Below are positions 1 through 11,687 of a stretch of 64,000 nucleotides of DNA, piece by piece (the stretch's first letter is position 1; the number at the start of each line of letters is the position of its first letter). Under the pieces are notes generated by a model. The model was not told where the DNA came from. It searched no databases and saw nothing but the letters and a program-made list of their open reading frames with translations. The position numbers were made by a program, and so were the translations under genes. Origin of the DNA: Sorex araneus (lineage: Eukaryota; Chordata; Mammalia; Eulipotyphla; Soricidae). Location of the stretch: contig NC_073304.1 of NCBI RefSeq assembly GCF_027595985.1, forward strand, positions 222,322,223-222,386,222, given 5' to 3'.

Positions 1-95
1 GCATCTCCTTTGGCTGGCATGTGGCCAACTGGGGTTTGATCCCCTGCACCCCATGGGGTTCCCCGAGCCAAACCCTGGTAGGAGTGATCCCATTT
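1..95 (+). repeat. SINE family 1 fragment, head-truncated
   Basis: The sequence starts inside the tRNA-like head (GGTTTGATCCCCTGCACCCC) and stops soon after the CATGGGGTTCCCC part of the body. It is cut by the window edge and lacks the 3' half. Confidence 0.6.
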
Positions 96-111
96 TATTA
101 TATATGTACAG

Positions 112-255
112 GTTTTTGCTTTTCGGGTCACAGCCGGTGATGCTCAGGGGTTACGCCTAGCAGTGCTCAGGGGATCATATGGGGTGCCGGAAACCAAGCA
201 GGGTCAGCCGTGCAAGGCAAACACCCTACCGGTTGAACTATGGCTTGGACCCCCA
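112..255 (-). repeat. SINE family 1, diverged
   Basis: Reads TTTTTGCTTTTCGGGTCACA through to a degraded head. It carries many substitutions and no clear target-site duplication, so it is an old copy. Confidence 0.75.
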
Positions 256-990
256 CTTTGACTTGAGTAGAGTGATTAAAAACCAACTCCTTATACTTGG
301 TGTGTAAGAGAAGGACCTTCTTTCCTTTTCCATGATAAAAGCCGTGTAACTTGCCCACAGTTGGGAAGAGACACACAATCACTCTGGTTCTGCCGCGCCA
401 CGCAGCCAGACTGGATTTCACTTCAGAGCAAAATCCTTCCGAGATTAAACTATTGCGCCAGGCCGAGACACCAGACAATCAATATCAGTCACGTGCCTCC
501 CCCTCCCCCTTTTCCTCCCCCCCCCCCCCGCAGGTGGCTGGCACAGAAGTGCCAGAAAAGCGAGAAAAGAGGGAGCTGTCATTTTCGCTGTGCCTCAGTT
601 TCCTCCTGAGTAAACCCCAGCGGCTAGACTCCTGGTCTCCTAGGAGCAGGACCAGGTGCTGTGGGTCGGACAGCACCAGGTTCAAACGCCCAAGCCTTTA
701 GTAATAATCGTCCTCGGAGCCAGCAGCTCCTCTCGCAAAATGGGGCAATCGCCGCCCACCCCGCCTACCCCCATCCCCACCCCTGCTCCCCAGCCCATTG
801 CCGGGAACGGGTGGGACAGCCAAACCCCAAGATAGTAACAGGCCCAGCGGCTGGTGAAGAGAGACACGGCGAGTTGTGGTCTTGACTCGTCCATTCCCCT
901 TGGTAGCGGAGGGGAGGGAGTATGGCGGTGTCAGCTTGGTCAGGGACCCCATGGGTCCTAGCGGAAGAAGGTTTCGGGGAGGGGGAAAGG
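256..990. other. Upstream spacer, no gene seen
   Basis: Mostly unique sequence. A short MIR-like stretch lies near 570-625 and C-rich tracts near 505-535. Reading frames here are short and lack any recognisable domain. Confidence 0.4.
570..625 (+). repeat. MIR fragment
   Basis: Contains the conserved MIR core GTGCCTCAGTTTCCTC. Only a short piece is recognisable. Confidence 0.4.
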
Positions 991-1450
991 CGGTGGGACC
1001 AGCAGGAGGGGCGTGACCTGGTTCTATGGGCGTGGCATGCGATGGGCGGGGCGTGTTCGGGGCGGGGCCTCGGGTGGGCGTGGTCTGTGCGCGGCCTGTG
1101 TCCCCCGGACAGCGCCGGGCTTCGCGGGGGGTTCGGTGGCGTCATTTCTGTGGACCCGCGGGGCGCGCTGTCCGCGGCTCCCTCCGGTCCTTATCAGCGG
1201 CGGCCGGATGGCGCGGCGGGGCGCGGGTTCCGGGGCGCGCTAATGGGCGCGCTCGGTACACAGACGCCACTTAGCTGCGCAAACAGCCGCGGCTGGCCCG
1301 GGACCCCCGGGCGGCGGGCGGCGGGCGCGCCGGGCTGCAGGATGGGGCCGAGCAGGAAACGTGGAGCGGGGCTCGGAGGTGCGAGGGCACGGCCGCGGCG
1401 CGGGGCTTGCGCACCCCCCGGTCCGTGAGGGTGAACTGGTGTGGCGGGGG
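990..1450. promoter_or_regulatory. CpG island, probable distal promoter
   Basis: Dense CpG and repeated GC boxes (GGGCGGGGC near 1045 and 1060), with no SINE inside. In human, as I recall, a far-upstream PYY exon lies almost back to back with NAGS, so this island could be the shared NAGS/PYY promoter. No NAGS coding exon is visible in the window. Some weak donor-like sites (GGAGGTGCGAGG at about 1375) exist, but I cannot place an exon. Its promoter role is inferred from composition and synteny only. Confidence 0.5.
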
Positions 1451-3230
1451 CTGAGCTTGTGGTGGGCGGACGGCGGATGTTCCCGTTGTCTGAGGGGCTC
1501 ATCCCGGAGATGTGTGACGCAGTGGTGACCCCTCCAGACTGGCCCTAGGGACCTGGCCCTGCTTCCATGCAGCCCTCGCGCTCTCCCCCTTGGGGCGCAC
1601 CGGCCCCCCTCTGGCTGCGGAAGCCGAGGCTCAGGCTGCCTGTGTCCAGGAGTGCGGCCACCCGGAGGTGCGGCCACCCTGAGGACCAGGAAGGTCCCCA
1701 CACACCAGCACTGCCTCCATCTTCCCCGGCCTCCCCGTGCCCTGCCGGACTCGACCTCCCGTGCCTGCCTGTTCAGGAACCCCAACCTGCCACAGGACAG
1801 TGCAGATTGGGGGCCCCCAAACTCTCCTTCCTCCTTGCTGGAGGTTGTGGGGGGATGAGGGGCGGAGTTAGACCCAGTGAGCAGCTGGCCTCCAAGCACA
1901 GACCAGTCCAGGGGTAGGCCGAGACCCCAGCCCGGCCCAATTCCCCGGCCAGTCCCGCCCCGCTCATGCAGTGCTTCTCCTTGTCTGCAGCCCCAGCCCC
2001 TGCTGTCTCCGCCTGGCAAACCTTTGCTGGTTTGCCTGGTTCCTGCCTGGAAGCCAGGCTGCCCTGGGCGCTTGGGGATGCAGAGCGAGTGTTGGGTCTC
2101 AGGGGCACCGCTCATATGGATCCCCATGGCACCAGCCTGTGCCAGTTTCCCAAAACGCCCGCCCCAGTCCCCTCCTACCCAGTCCCAGCCAGCCCCCAGG
2201 GAAGTGCATGGAAAAACACCTCCGCTGGCTGGCTCACACACCCAAAGTTTACCCTCTCGGGTCAAAAGTTTAGAGGTTAACAGCCTAGGGTGGTGTGATG
2301 GTGAATCCTCAGGGTCTAAGACGGGTCCCTTGTCTCAGGACCCAAAGTGGCTGCTGGAGCTCCAGCCATTTGGTCGCCCTCAACAAAGAGGAAGGAGGAA
2401 GAAGCAGAATAAAGCAGACCGTTATTCTGTTGCCTGCAAGTGCCTTCAGGATACTTCCTGGAAATGATAAATGAGCTTCCATAGGCGATGCATTGGCCAG
2501 GGCCCAGCCTTCTTACTCATTGTAAGGGAGGGTGGAGACTCCCATTGGATGGCCAGGTGCCAGCAAAGTCAGGGGTTATCTGGTTAAGGAAGAAGGGGAG
2601 GATAGATATTAGGGAAAACCAGGAAGAGCCAGAGGTCACACCCCAGCCCACAGCTGGCCCATGGCCAGGGAGCCAGCCCAGCAAACAAGGAGAAAAAGTG
2701 AACCTGTCCCTTGCAGCCGATTGTCCCTTGCAGCTGGCCCACGTCATTCCATCATAGACCTTTGTCTGTGAAATGAGGACACATTTAGGTGCGAGGGGCG
2801 CTCACGGTCTAGGGGGCAATGGAGAGCCCCTCTGCCCCTTTGGAGGGTGTGAGGGCAGTTCTGGGAAAAGATGTGACCCCAGCAGACAGCAATAGCTTCC
2901 GCCTTCGAGTGCCTGCAGGAACAAGTGCACATGGTGTGCGTGTGTGGGTGGGTGGGGCTGGGGGTGGGAGTGGGGGTGGGGGGAGTGGGCCTTAGCACCA
3001 GCCACAGCTGTGGAGAAGCTTCTGGCTCTTGTCTCTGAGGTCCAGATCACTGGGTGTGTGGGGTTCGATCCTCCCCACGTCACAGGGCCACCCCTACAGG
3101 TGAGATGAGCTGGGGGAGGGCAGGGTAGGATCTAAATATGGATGGTTTGCTGGCCACTAATTTTTCCACTTTCAGGGGTTCATTGACCCTGAACACCCAC
3201 TGAGGGGCTCTGATGACGACTGCATAGCAC
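1451..3230. other. Spacer, no gene seen
   Basis: GC-rich unique sequence, with a G-rich purine tract at about 2940-2990. Open frames on both strands are long only because the sequence is GC-rich and stop codons are rare. No splice-bounded conserved exon was recognised. Confidence 0.4.
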
Positions 3231-3360
3231 TGGAGCACTGTCATCCCATTGTTCATCGATTTGCTTGGGCGGGCACCAGTAACGTCTCCATTGTGAGACT
3301 TGTTACTGTTTTTGGCATATCGAATACAGCCACGGGGAGCTTGCCAGGCTCTGCCGCATC
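3231..3360 (-). repeat. SINE family 2, 5'-truncated
   Basis: On the + strand it opens with the tail complement (AGCACTGTCATCCCATTG). It runs through TTTTTGGCATATCGAATACA and ends in GCTTGCCAGGCTCTGCCG. The tRNA-like head is missing. Confidence 0.8.
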
Positions 3361-3728
3361 TCTGGGCTGGGAGAATTCCCTGGCAAGATGAAGCCTAGGA
3401 CTTTGAACCCTGGAGCCACTGCTTTCTCCACCCACCTCCAAGACCTCACAAACTCAGCCAGGCTCTTCTAGGCCCCTGTCAGGCTCCCCATGCTCCGTGG
3501 AGAAGGACGGGGAGCTGCGCTTCAGGGACCTTCAGTACCTGTCTTTGCTGATGGTCTCGGGCGCCGATTTATGAGAGCTCCTGGGTGTCCACCCGCCCAG
3601 CCACCAGGCCTCTCTTCCGTGCCGGAAGCTCCTGTGGAGATATCTCGTGGAGGTTCCAAGCTATTATATAGAGTCAATGCAATCCTCAGCCAAATCAGAC
3701 AATAATCTTCAGGGTCCTGATTTGGAAC

Positions 3729-4110
3729 TGTATCACTGTATCACTGTCATCCCGTTGTTCGTCGATTTATTCGTCGACTGGGCACCAGTAATGTCTCTAT
3801 TACACTAAGCCCTGAGATTTTTAGCAGCCTCTCCTTACTCATCTTTCCCAATGATTGGAGGCTCTTTCAGGGTCAGGGGGATGAGACCTATCTACTGTTT
3901 TTGGCATATTGAATACGCCACGGGTAGCTTGCCAGGCTCTCCCGTGCAGGCGGGGTACTCTCGGTAGCTTGCTGGGTTCTCCGAGAGGTATGCATATATC
4001 TTTATATTTTTGGATATGAATACTCCATGGGAAGCTTGCAAGGCTCTTCCATGAAGGCAATAAACTCTTGGTAGCTTGTCAGGTTCCCCGAGAGGGAGAA
4101 CAAGGCTATT
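3729..4110 (-). repeat. SINE family 2, long form with extra modules
   Basis: Begins with two tail units (TGTATCACTGTATCACTGTC). It then carries a segment of about 75 bases (3808-3885) absent from the short form. Four copies of the GTAGCTTGCCAGGCTCT-like module follow, where the short form has two. The head is not recognisable. A copy with the same extra segment lies at 45266-45543. Confidence 0.75.
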
Positions 4111-4312
4111 TCATGTCGAGTGGCCGCTTTGCCACTTTGCGGGCTTGTGCTTCCGGGACCTTGTTCTTATAGTCTCTGGATGTTGGCTGTTGGTGGGATT
4201 ACACGGTGCCGGGGACAGTTTGTGGGTGTGGCTTCCAAGCTACTGGAAAATGGGGGGGTCTGGCTGAAAATTGAAAATTTTTCCAATTTGGAACTGTATA
4301 TTCAAAAAATAA

Positions 4313-4500
4313 GGGGCCGGAGCCATAGCACAGCGGGTAGGGCGTTTGCCTTGCACGAGGCCGACCCGGGTTCGATCCCCGGCATCCCATATGGTTCCCC
4401 CAAGCACTGCCAGGAGTGATTCCTGAGTGCAAAGCCAGGAGTAACCCCTGGGCATTGCTGGGTGTGACCCAAAAAGCAAAATAAATAAATAAATAAATAC
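4313..4500 (+). repeat. SINE family 1, full length
   Basis: Complete head, body and tail. Pol III box B (GGTTCGATCCC) is intact. The tail is a run of AAAT units rather than pure A. Confidence 0.92.
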
Positions 4501-6369
4501 AAAACCTGTGGCTCTCTCTCTCTCTTGCTGCCTGCATTTGGTGGTCTCAGGCCGCTTCCCCCACCCTGAGGCGGCCGATGGCAATGGGCAGATGAAGGAG
4601 GAAACGAGGGCCAGGCTGGTTGGTATCAGTTGCAGTTTATTCCACTCTCATCTCCGTTCTCCTCTGACTGCATAGTGGCTGACGGCTGCACAGTGCAGAG
4701 AAAATCTCCATCTGGTGGGGGTGAGGGGTGAGGCCCGCCAGCCTCTGGGATGTTTTCGGGTTTCCTTGCTGGCCTGGCTCGGGAGAAGGGCTCCTCGGGG
4801 CACCCTGGGGCCTTAGAGGAGAGTTTCACAGGACAGGAGCTGGGGTCGGGGAGAGGACGTGCTGGAGTTCCCGCTGGCAAAGCTCCGAACACTCCCAGGA
4901 CCTGGACAGGGAGTGACGGGTGGAGCCGGGGGTTGGGGGGCTGATGTTTCCTGGATAGATTAATGATTGGCAATCACCCGTGGCCGGGTTTGGAACGTAG
5001 GATGTTGAGCCCTATGGAATCTAGACAAATAACTGATCGGCAAATAGTGATGGAATCTAGATCAATAATTTTGTTTCTGCTTATACCAATCTTCCCATGT
5101 AATCCTTGATCTAACCTTTCATGGTCATTACCACCTGCCCTCACCCTACACGTATTATATTCGGTTTGCCCCTGTACAGTCACTGTTGATCCTGAATTAA
5201 ACTGTCCACTGTGTGTGCCATCGCCGCTAGCCCATGTCTGTTGACCATCAGTCATACACTGTATTGAAATCGGCTCCGTGTGCCCAGGTCACCGGGTACC
5301 GCTGGACACTATCAAAGTAGCATACGAACAGGGACACTGTGGCCTTGAGGGAGAGTTTCACAGCACAGGAGCTGGGGAGAGACCAGGGGTGGGGGGCCAC
5401 AGAGGCAGGAGCTCGGCTGTGGTGCCCGATGCCTGGTGCCCAGGGCAGTACTGTCTTGAGGCTCCCAGCAGGGCAGCTCCCATGAAGCCTGTGAACATTG
5501 GAGGGGGGTTGAAGGGAGGCCACGGGACCCAGGTTTGTGCAGCTGGTTCAGAGCACTGGCCCTGGGAGGCCCCAGGAAGGCATGTGGGGGCTCATGCCTC
5601 GCCTCGCCTGTCACCCTCCCCTGCTGATGGATGAGGGACTGCACTAATGGCTGTCCCCAGCCCTCCCTTGGGACTAGTGAGCTGCTAACAGTGATTCATC
5701 AGCCTCCCCAGGGCCGTGACGCACAGGGGCCACACAGGGGCTGCCCTGGAATAGGGTGCAGGGTGAGCGCAATGCCGGGGCTGGTTCAGGAAAGGGGGGG
5801 CAGAGGTGGGAACAGCTTCAGAAGAAGTATTGGGTAGAAAATAAGCTGCGGGGGAGGGCCGAGAAACAGGCAGAGGGAAGAGGACAACTAGGGATATGTG
5901 GGAGTGAGGGACACGGGCACTGGGATACCAGGATAGGGACCCTCAGGCCTTGGTTGTGTGGAGACTACAGTTTGGATGCAGGAAGACAGAGATGCAGGGT
6001 TTTGTTTGTCAAAAGGAGCCTGTGACATGGATGTCCTCATTCCCTTTTTTGCAGCGAGCCTCGGAGAGGTCGGGCAACGTTCCTGAGGCCACACAGCTGG
6101 GACACGCCAGTGAGCGTCAGGCCAGGAGCATCTGGCGCTAGGCCCCTAGGTTTGCAGGTGTGCAGGAAAGATGGACGTGGTCAGACACCACGAGGACTGC
6201 CAGGAGGAAGTTCCAGGCTGGTGCGGGGAGCTGCCAACTCCTGCTGCTCGGGCTTCAGCAAGGTGCTTGGCCAGAGCTTGGAAACGCTTCTACCTCACTG
6301 TGCAGTGGGGTCATGTCAGCAGAGTGACCCCAAGGACAGCAGACGGCAAAGGCAAGGCCGCCAGTGAGA
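4501..6369. other. Spacer, no gene seen
   Basis: Mostly unique. A stretch at 4808-4842 is repeated at about 5341-5375. An A/T-richer stretch at 4940-5270 repeats the word TGGAATCTAGA. No exon was recognised. Confidence 0.4.
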
Positions 6370-6522
6370 GTCACACCTGCCTATCCTCAGGGGTTATTCC
6401 TGACTCTGCACTCAGGAATTACCCCTGGTGGTGCTCAGGGGACCATATGGGATGCTGGGAATCGAACCTGGGTCGGCTGTGTGCAAGGCAAACGCCCTAC
6501 CCGCTGTGCCATCACTACCCCC
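6370..6522 (-). repeat. SINE family 1, tail lost
   Basis: Starts at the TCACACCTG body end without a T run and continues to a complete head ending CTGTGCCATCACTACCCC. Confidence 0.85.
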
Positions 6523-6796
6523 TACCCCCAAGGCCATCACTCTGGACATGGGACTCTGTCCTTAGCTTTATCTTTATTTTTGGGAGGGGTAACCTATAGC
6601 GACACATGGAGTTGACCACTCCTGGATGGGTGCTGGGGGTCACTCCCCATGGTGCCAGGGAACCATGTGTCCCAGGGGCCAAACTCCAGCATCCCTGTCC
6701 TGTCCTGGTTCACTTCTTTCCCTCTCTTCCCTCCCCTGAATGAATTCTCTCTTACCCAAGTGGCACGTGTCTGCTCTAGAAAAATACACACCCTAT

Positions 6797-6972
6797 GGGT
6801 GGGAGAGATAGGACAGCGGGTTAGGTGCTTGCTTCACCAGCAGCTGACCCTGGTTTGATCTCTGGCACCCCGCAGGGTCCCCCAGCACCTCCAGGAGTGA
6901 CTCCTTAGCATAGAGCCAGAAGTGAGCTCTGAGCACTGCCGGCTATATCCCCCTCTGTCCCCGCCTCCCAAA
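6797..6972 (+). repeat. SINE family 1, diverged
   Basis: Head GGGAGAGATAGGACAGCGGG and body are recognisable throughout, with many substitutions. The tail is reduced to CAAAGAGA. Confidence 0.75.
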
Positions 6973-7094
6973 GAGACACTTTGGATAAGCAAAAAGAAAG
7001 GGAAGGACCCTAAACTTCTCCACGGTTACTCACTGAACAGTCTTTCCCAGCTGGCTACAACTTTGGGAAATTTTCTCCATGAAATATCAGGGTA

Positions 7095-7182
7095 GGGCCG
7101 GGGCTATGGCTCCGGGGAGAGCTTGTGCCTACACATGTGAGGTCCTGGGTTCGATCCCCTGCACTGTGAATAAATGAAATGG
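7095..7182 (+). repeat. tRNA-Ala-like SINE head, old
   Basis: Short element with an A-box-like region and a clear B box in TGGGTTCGATCCCCTGCAC, followed by AATAAATGAAAT. It lacks the family 1 body. Confidence 0.5.
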
Positions 7183-7269
7183 GGGGGGGGGGCGGGGGCC
7201 CCACTGTAAAGGGAACCTGCTGTTTACGTCACGTGCACCCTGCTGGCTCCCTATGGCAAACAGTGCCCC

Positions 7270-7440
7270 AAATATAACGTTTTATTGGGCACTTACAGGG
7301 AGCCGGCCTCGCACTGAGCAGCTTACAGGAATCGTCATTAAATCCTCATCACCCTTTACAGACACTTTTATGACCCATTTTCACAGTTGACAAGGCCGAG
7401 GCACTGCCCAGACGCTGGCCAAGCGGCCTGCAGCGTTGGG
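7270..7440 (-). repeat. MIR
   Basis: Follows the MIR reverse complement in order: TTTTATTGGGCACTTACA, then TTAAATCCTCATCACCC, then GACCCATTTTCACAGTTGA. Confidence 0.7.
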
Positions 7441-7779
7441 GCCACCCCGCCAAATACGCTCACTCCCCCGAGCCTCCGTCCCGCAGCCCACCCACTTGGG
7501 GTGGTTTTGCAGACTCCCCTAGAATATTCTTCCTGTGCCTTCCCTCCTGCGACACGTCTGGGGACACCTGGGAAGTGACCCTACGGGAGTCACAGCCCAG
7601 CACAGGCTCAGTCGCCAGGGTTTAAGCCACGGGGTTTCTCCCGTGTCTCCACAGGGGGCCTTGGCGGGGAAAACCATGAGTTTCTTCTATGGATCACCTT
7701 TGGGAAGGCTGGGGTTCGCTGTACATTGCTAGAAGCACTCAGAAATAGTTATTTTCCACTGTTAAAATTAACTTATTCC

Positions 7780-7972
7780 GGGGGCTGGGAGCGATAGCAC
7801 AGCTGGTAAAGTGTTTGCCTTGCACACGGCCAACCCGGGTTTGATTCCCAACATCCCATAGGGTCCCCCAAGCACCGCCAGGAGTAATTCCTGAGTGCAT
7901 GAGCCAGGAGTAACCCCTGTGCATCGCAGGGTGTGATCCAAAAAGCAAAAAAATAAGGGGGGAGTACAAAAG
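7780..7972 (+). repeat. SINE family 1 with target-site duplication
   Basis: Full length. Flanked by TTAACTTATTCC at 7768-7779 and again at 7973-7984. The A-rich tail is interrupted by TAAGGGGGGAGT. Confidence 0.92.
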
Positions 7973-8010
7973 TTAACTTATTCCACCCCCTCAAATAAAA
8001 AAAAACCCAA

Positions 8011-8183
8011 GGGGCTGGAGTGACAGTACAGCAGGTAGGGTTCTTGCCTTGCACATGGCCAACCCAGGTTCAATCCCCGGCATCCCATATGGTCCCCTGA
8101 GCACTGCCAGGAGTAATTCCTGCGTGCAGAGCCAGGACTGACCCCTGAGCATCGCTGGATATGGTCCCCAAACAAAGCAAAGC
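8011..8183 (+). repeat. SINE family 1
   Basis: Complete but mutated copy directly downstream of the previous element. It ends CCCCAAACAAAGCAAAG. Confidence 0.88.
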
Positions 8184-8694
8184 TCTATGTTCAGGAATGC
8201 CTCCTGGAGGTGCTCGGGGGACCATACAGGATTCCTGGACGGCGTGCAGAGCAAGTCCCCTACCCATTTGTGCTCTCTCTAGCCCGTAAGTGACCTTTTG
8301 GGACAGACTCAGTTCCCTGCCTTGAGATTCATCCCATTTGCTGTGTGCCACCAGTTCATTCCTTTTCATTGCAGATTAGCAAATATTCCAAAAAATGGAT
8401 GGAGAAGTCACTGAGTGACTGTGAACTTGGTTCCAGAAGAGAATGACTATCAATATTCCTGTGCAGTTTTTTTTTCTACATTTTTGTGAGGGGAGTGTTG
8501 GGTCACCCCTAATTGTTGCCCACTGGGGCACCCTGGTCACACTTGGAATCTAGGCATGCAAATACAAGCTCCTATTCTTCAAGCTCTTCATCTCCCTGGC
8601 CCCTGCCTTCTTCTTCACTTAGTTTGGACATCAAACATACAAGTGTCTGTTCCGACATGAACCTTTGTTTGGGGCTCCTGACTCGAGTTCCCTG

Positions 8695-8850
<156 letters not shown>

Positions 8851-8877
8851 TAGCCTTAGATATCATTCTTTATTTCT

Positions 8878-9051
8878 TTTTTTTTTGGTTTTTGGGTCAC
8901 ACCTGGCGATGCACAGGGGTTACTCCTGGCTCTGCACTCAGGAATTACTCCTGGCGGTGCTCAGGGGACCATATGGGATGCTGGGATTTGAACCCGGGTC
9001 GGCCGCGTGCAAGGCAAACGCCCTACCCGCTGTGCTATCACTCCAGCCCCC
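8878..9051 (-). repeat. SINE family 1, young
   Basis: Nearly consensus copy. A 14-base target duplication CATTCTTTATTTCT lies at 8864-8877 and 9052-9065. Confidence 0.95.
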
Positions 9052-9159
9052 CATTCTTTATTTCTATCATTTACACACTTGATTAATTTTTTAAAATATA
9101 ATCATTTGGCAGAAATAAATGCCAATGGAATATTCTAATTTTTATAAAGCTGTTCACAA

Positions 9160-9310
9160 TATTTGATTTTACATTTAATATTCGAACACCAGCCCCACCA
9201 CCATTACACCTTCCCACCACGATATTTCCATCCCAAATCCCAAACCCTGCCCCCAAAGCAGAACTGAAATAATTTATTTTGTATTGCTTGTTATGAATAA
9301 TCCGCAAAAA
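9160..9310 (-). repeat. LINE-like 3' end fragment
   Basis: Its reverse complement shares the order GGGATGGAAATATCGTGGTG, GGTGTAATGGTGGTGGGG, CGAATATTAAATG with the + strand piece at 11060-11235. I read it as an L1-type 3' end; the family is not confirmed. Confidence 0.5.
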
Positions 9311-9499
9311 AGTAAAAAAAAATTCTTAGAGGAAAGTGTGTGAAGATTACTGTATTTCACCCAGGAGCCATTAAACCTTTCTATAAGAGATTAGTCACAA
9401 GTTGTTAAAGGTTGTGCCTTGTGTTTGTATCTATATAATATATTTCCCCTAAGATTGGTTGTCTTCTACTTTAAACCCCACCAAGTGTGGTGTGCTACT

Positions 9500-9745
9500 C
9501 TTGGAATACTGGCGGTGTAAAGTATGACATATGCAGGAGTAGATTCTCTCATGGGTGGGCTTGTCCAAGCGTGTGGAGAGCAGCCATGAGCATGGTGGCG
9601 GTTGGGTTCTGGAGGTTTCTGGCTGCCGGGGCTGGCTCCGTTGGGGCAGGGAGGGGCCTCCCCTCCCCCCCCCAACCCCCCATTGTCCTGAATGTAACAG
9701 CCTGGCACAGGGTCTGGCTGCATGGCTATGGTGTATCATTCTGTG
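9500..9745 (+). repeat. Unnamed interspersed repeat, copy A
   Basis: Shares blocks such as CATGGTGGCGGTTGGGTTCT and GGCTGCCGGGGCTGG with the minus-strand stretch at 44735-45230. It is broken at its 3' side by the SINE that follows. Likely a retrotransposon 3' region or LTR. Confidence 0.5.
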
Positions 9746-9771
9746 CTCTCTTCAGATCCCTGGTCTTTTCT

Positions 9772-9944
9772 TTTTTTTTTTCTTCTTGGGTCACACCCGG
9801 CGATGCACAGGGGTTACTCCTGGCTCTACACTCAGGAATTACTCCTGGCGGTGTTCAGGGGACCATATGGGATGCTGGGAATCAAACCCGGGTCGGCCAC
9901 GTGCAAGGCAAACACCCTACCCAGTGTGCTATCGCTCCAGCGCC
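9772..9944 (-). repeat. SINE family 1, young
   Basis: Near-consensus copy. CCCTGGTCTT plus a few more bases is duplicated on both sides (9758 and 9945). Confidence 0.93.
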
Positions 9945-10146
9945 CCCTGGTCTTTCTTGATGGAACTGCATCTGAACCCTTCAAACCATCACTTAGATCC
10001 TAGTTTGGCTGAGCAGGGGAGGCAACTTCAGGCCATGGAAATGACACGACATGGAACTCACTTAGATTTTGCACATTTTCCCTGGATGCTGTGTAGTGAC
10101 CCTTCAGAGCTCACTCAACATTTCGGCCTTTCTCTTTTAGTTGGGG

Positions 10147-10304
10147 GGTGCTTTTTGGGTCACACCTGGCAATGCCCAGGGATTACTCCTGGATTGGCAC
10201 TCAGGAATTACTCCTGGCAGTTTCTTGGGGACAGCGTGGGATGCCAGGGATTGAACCCAGGTTGGCTTCGTGCAAGCTCTACCCACTATTATACAGCTCT
10301 GATC
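10147..10304 (-). repeat. SINE family 1, diverged
   Basis: Body intact, with a deletion in the head (GTGCAAGCTCTACCC). No T run beyond GCTTTTTGGG. Confidence 0.85.
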
Positions 10305-11059
10305 AATATTTCTCTTTGCATCATCTTTCTAGATAATCCTGCTGAATTTTCTAGGAGATGACACTTCGAGCATTCCTAGTCTGTCCATTTGTATAATATT
10401 TCATTGAGTTATATGATGAGATGATGACACAGACAAATATGCCAGCCCAACCTCTCAGCTTGGCGAACGGATAGATCTGCTGGAGGCAGCTGGGAATTGC
10501 TCTAATAGCTCATAGGTCTGAAAACCCGGGCTCCCTTTTGTGTATCTTGTGGATCAAGAAGGGCTTTATCGAGGGCCAGGGCATGAGACAGCAGGCACCT
10601 AGGTTCAATCCCTTGCACTCCACAGTTTCCCCGCATCAGTCTGGGAGGTTCCCTGAGCACTATCAGGATGGCCTGGATTATCCCCAGAAATTCAGGCCCC
10701 AAAAAGCACCATATTCTGGGATTCTAGCACTGAACTATTGGCCTGGATGGTCAAGATTCACTGGGAGACCCTTCGCCCAGCCCCCACCTCCCCAAGGCCC
10801 AGGCCCCAGGTGGATGGCAAATAAAGGTTTGTTTTCCAGTAGTAGCACACCAGATTGGATGGGATGTAACGGAGAAGGCAACCAATCTCGATTAACAAAA
10901 TATAAAATCAGACGCTTAACCTGTACCAACATCTTAGTAATCTCTTATACGAGGGCTTAATGACTTCAAGGTTAAATACACCCATCTTCACTAGCTTTCT
11001 TTTCTTCTAAGGAAACACTTTTTTGATTATTCTCTTAATGAATTATTAATAATAAGCCA

Positions 11060-11235
11060 CATTCAATAAATTATCGCGGGTCTGCTAGGGAGGCAGGCTT
11101 GAGGGGTGGCTGGGAAAACCGGAGACAATGGTGGCGGGAAGATGTGATGGTGGTGGGGTGGTGGGAATGGTGTTGGAATATTGAATACCTGTAACAAATC
11201 ATCATGAACAACTTTGTAAACCATAGTGTTTATAT
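11060..11235 (+). repeat. LINE-like 3' end fragment
   Basis: Contains GGTGGTGGGAATGGTGTTGG then ATGAACAACTTTGTAAACC, typical of mammalian L1 3' ends. Related to 9160-9310 on the other strand. Confidence 0.5.
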
Positions 11236-11306
11236 AAAGTGTAAGGGGGAAATTGGAAAAAATTAAAGAAAAGCGTTTTTTTTTTTCTTTTTGGGTCAGT
11301 TTTTCT

Positions 11307-11508
11307 TTTTCTTCTTCTTCTTCTTCTTTTTTTTTTTTTTGGCTTTTTGGGTCACACCCAGCGATGCATAGGGGTTACTCCTGGCTCATGCACTCAGGAA
11401 TTACTCCTGGCAGTGCTCGGGGGACCCTATGGGATGCTGGGAATCCAACCTGGGTCGGCTGCGTGCAGGGCAAATGCCCCCTACCTGCTGTGCTATCGAT
11501 CCAGCCCC
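11307..11508 (-). repeat. SINE family 1
   Basis: Long pyrimidine tail with CTT units. GGGTCAGTTTTTCT before and GGGTTAGTTTTTCT after look like a slightly mutated target duplication. Confidence 0.92.
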
Positions 11509-11534
11509 TGTGGGTTAGTTTTTCTCTTGTTGTT

Positions 11535-11687
11535 TTGGGGCCACACCCAGTGGTGCTCAGGAATTACTGCAGCCACTGTGCTCAGGAACCATGCATGGCT
11601 GTGATCAAGACACCGTGTGTGTGCTGGAGTCCAGGGTCAGCTGCATGCATGTCAAGTGCCTTCCTGCCACTTGTCTGTCCAACCCAA
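11535..11687 (-). repeat. SINE family 1, old
   Basis: Only the general pattern remains: GGGGCCACACCCAGTGGTGC, a CTCAGG pair, and a head ending CTTGTCTGTCCAACCC. Confidence 0.6.

Noticed and set aside
357-363. The tail words ACAGTGAT or CTTT runs as CRISPR-like repeats anywhere in the window
   Set aside because: Repeats are either simple tracts or dispersed SINE copies; there are no regularly spaced direct repeats with unique spacers, and the DNA is mammalian.
1240-2265. Minus-strand open frame of about 340 codons
   Set aside because: It overlaps the CpG island, where stop codons are rare. Amino-acid use is Gly/Arg/Pro/Ser-biased with no domain, and it reads through several unrelated sequence types.
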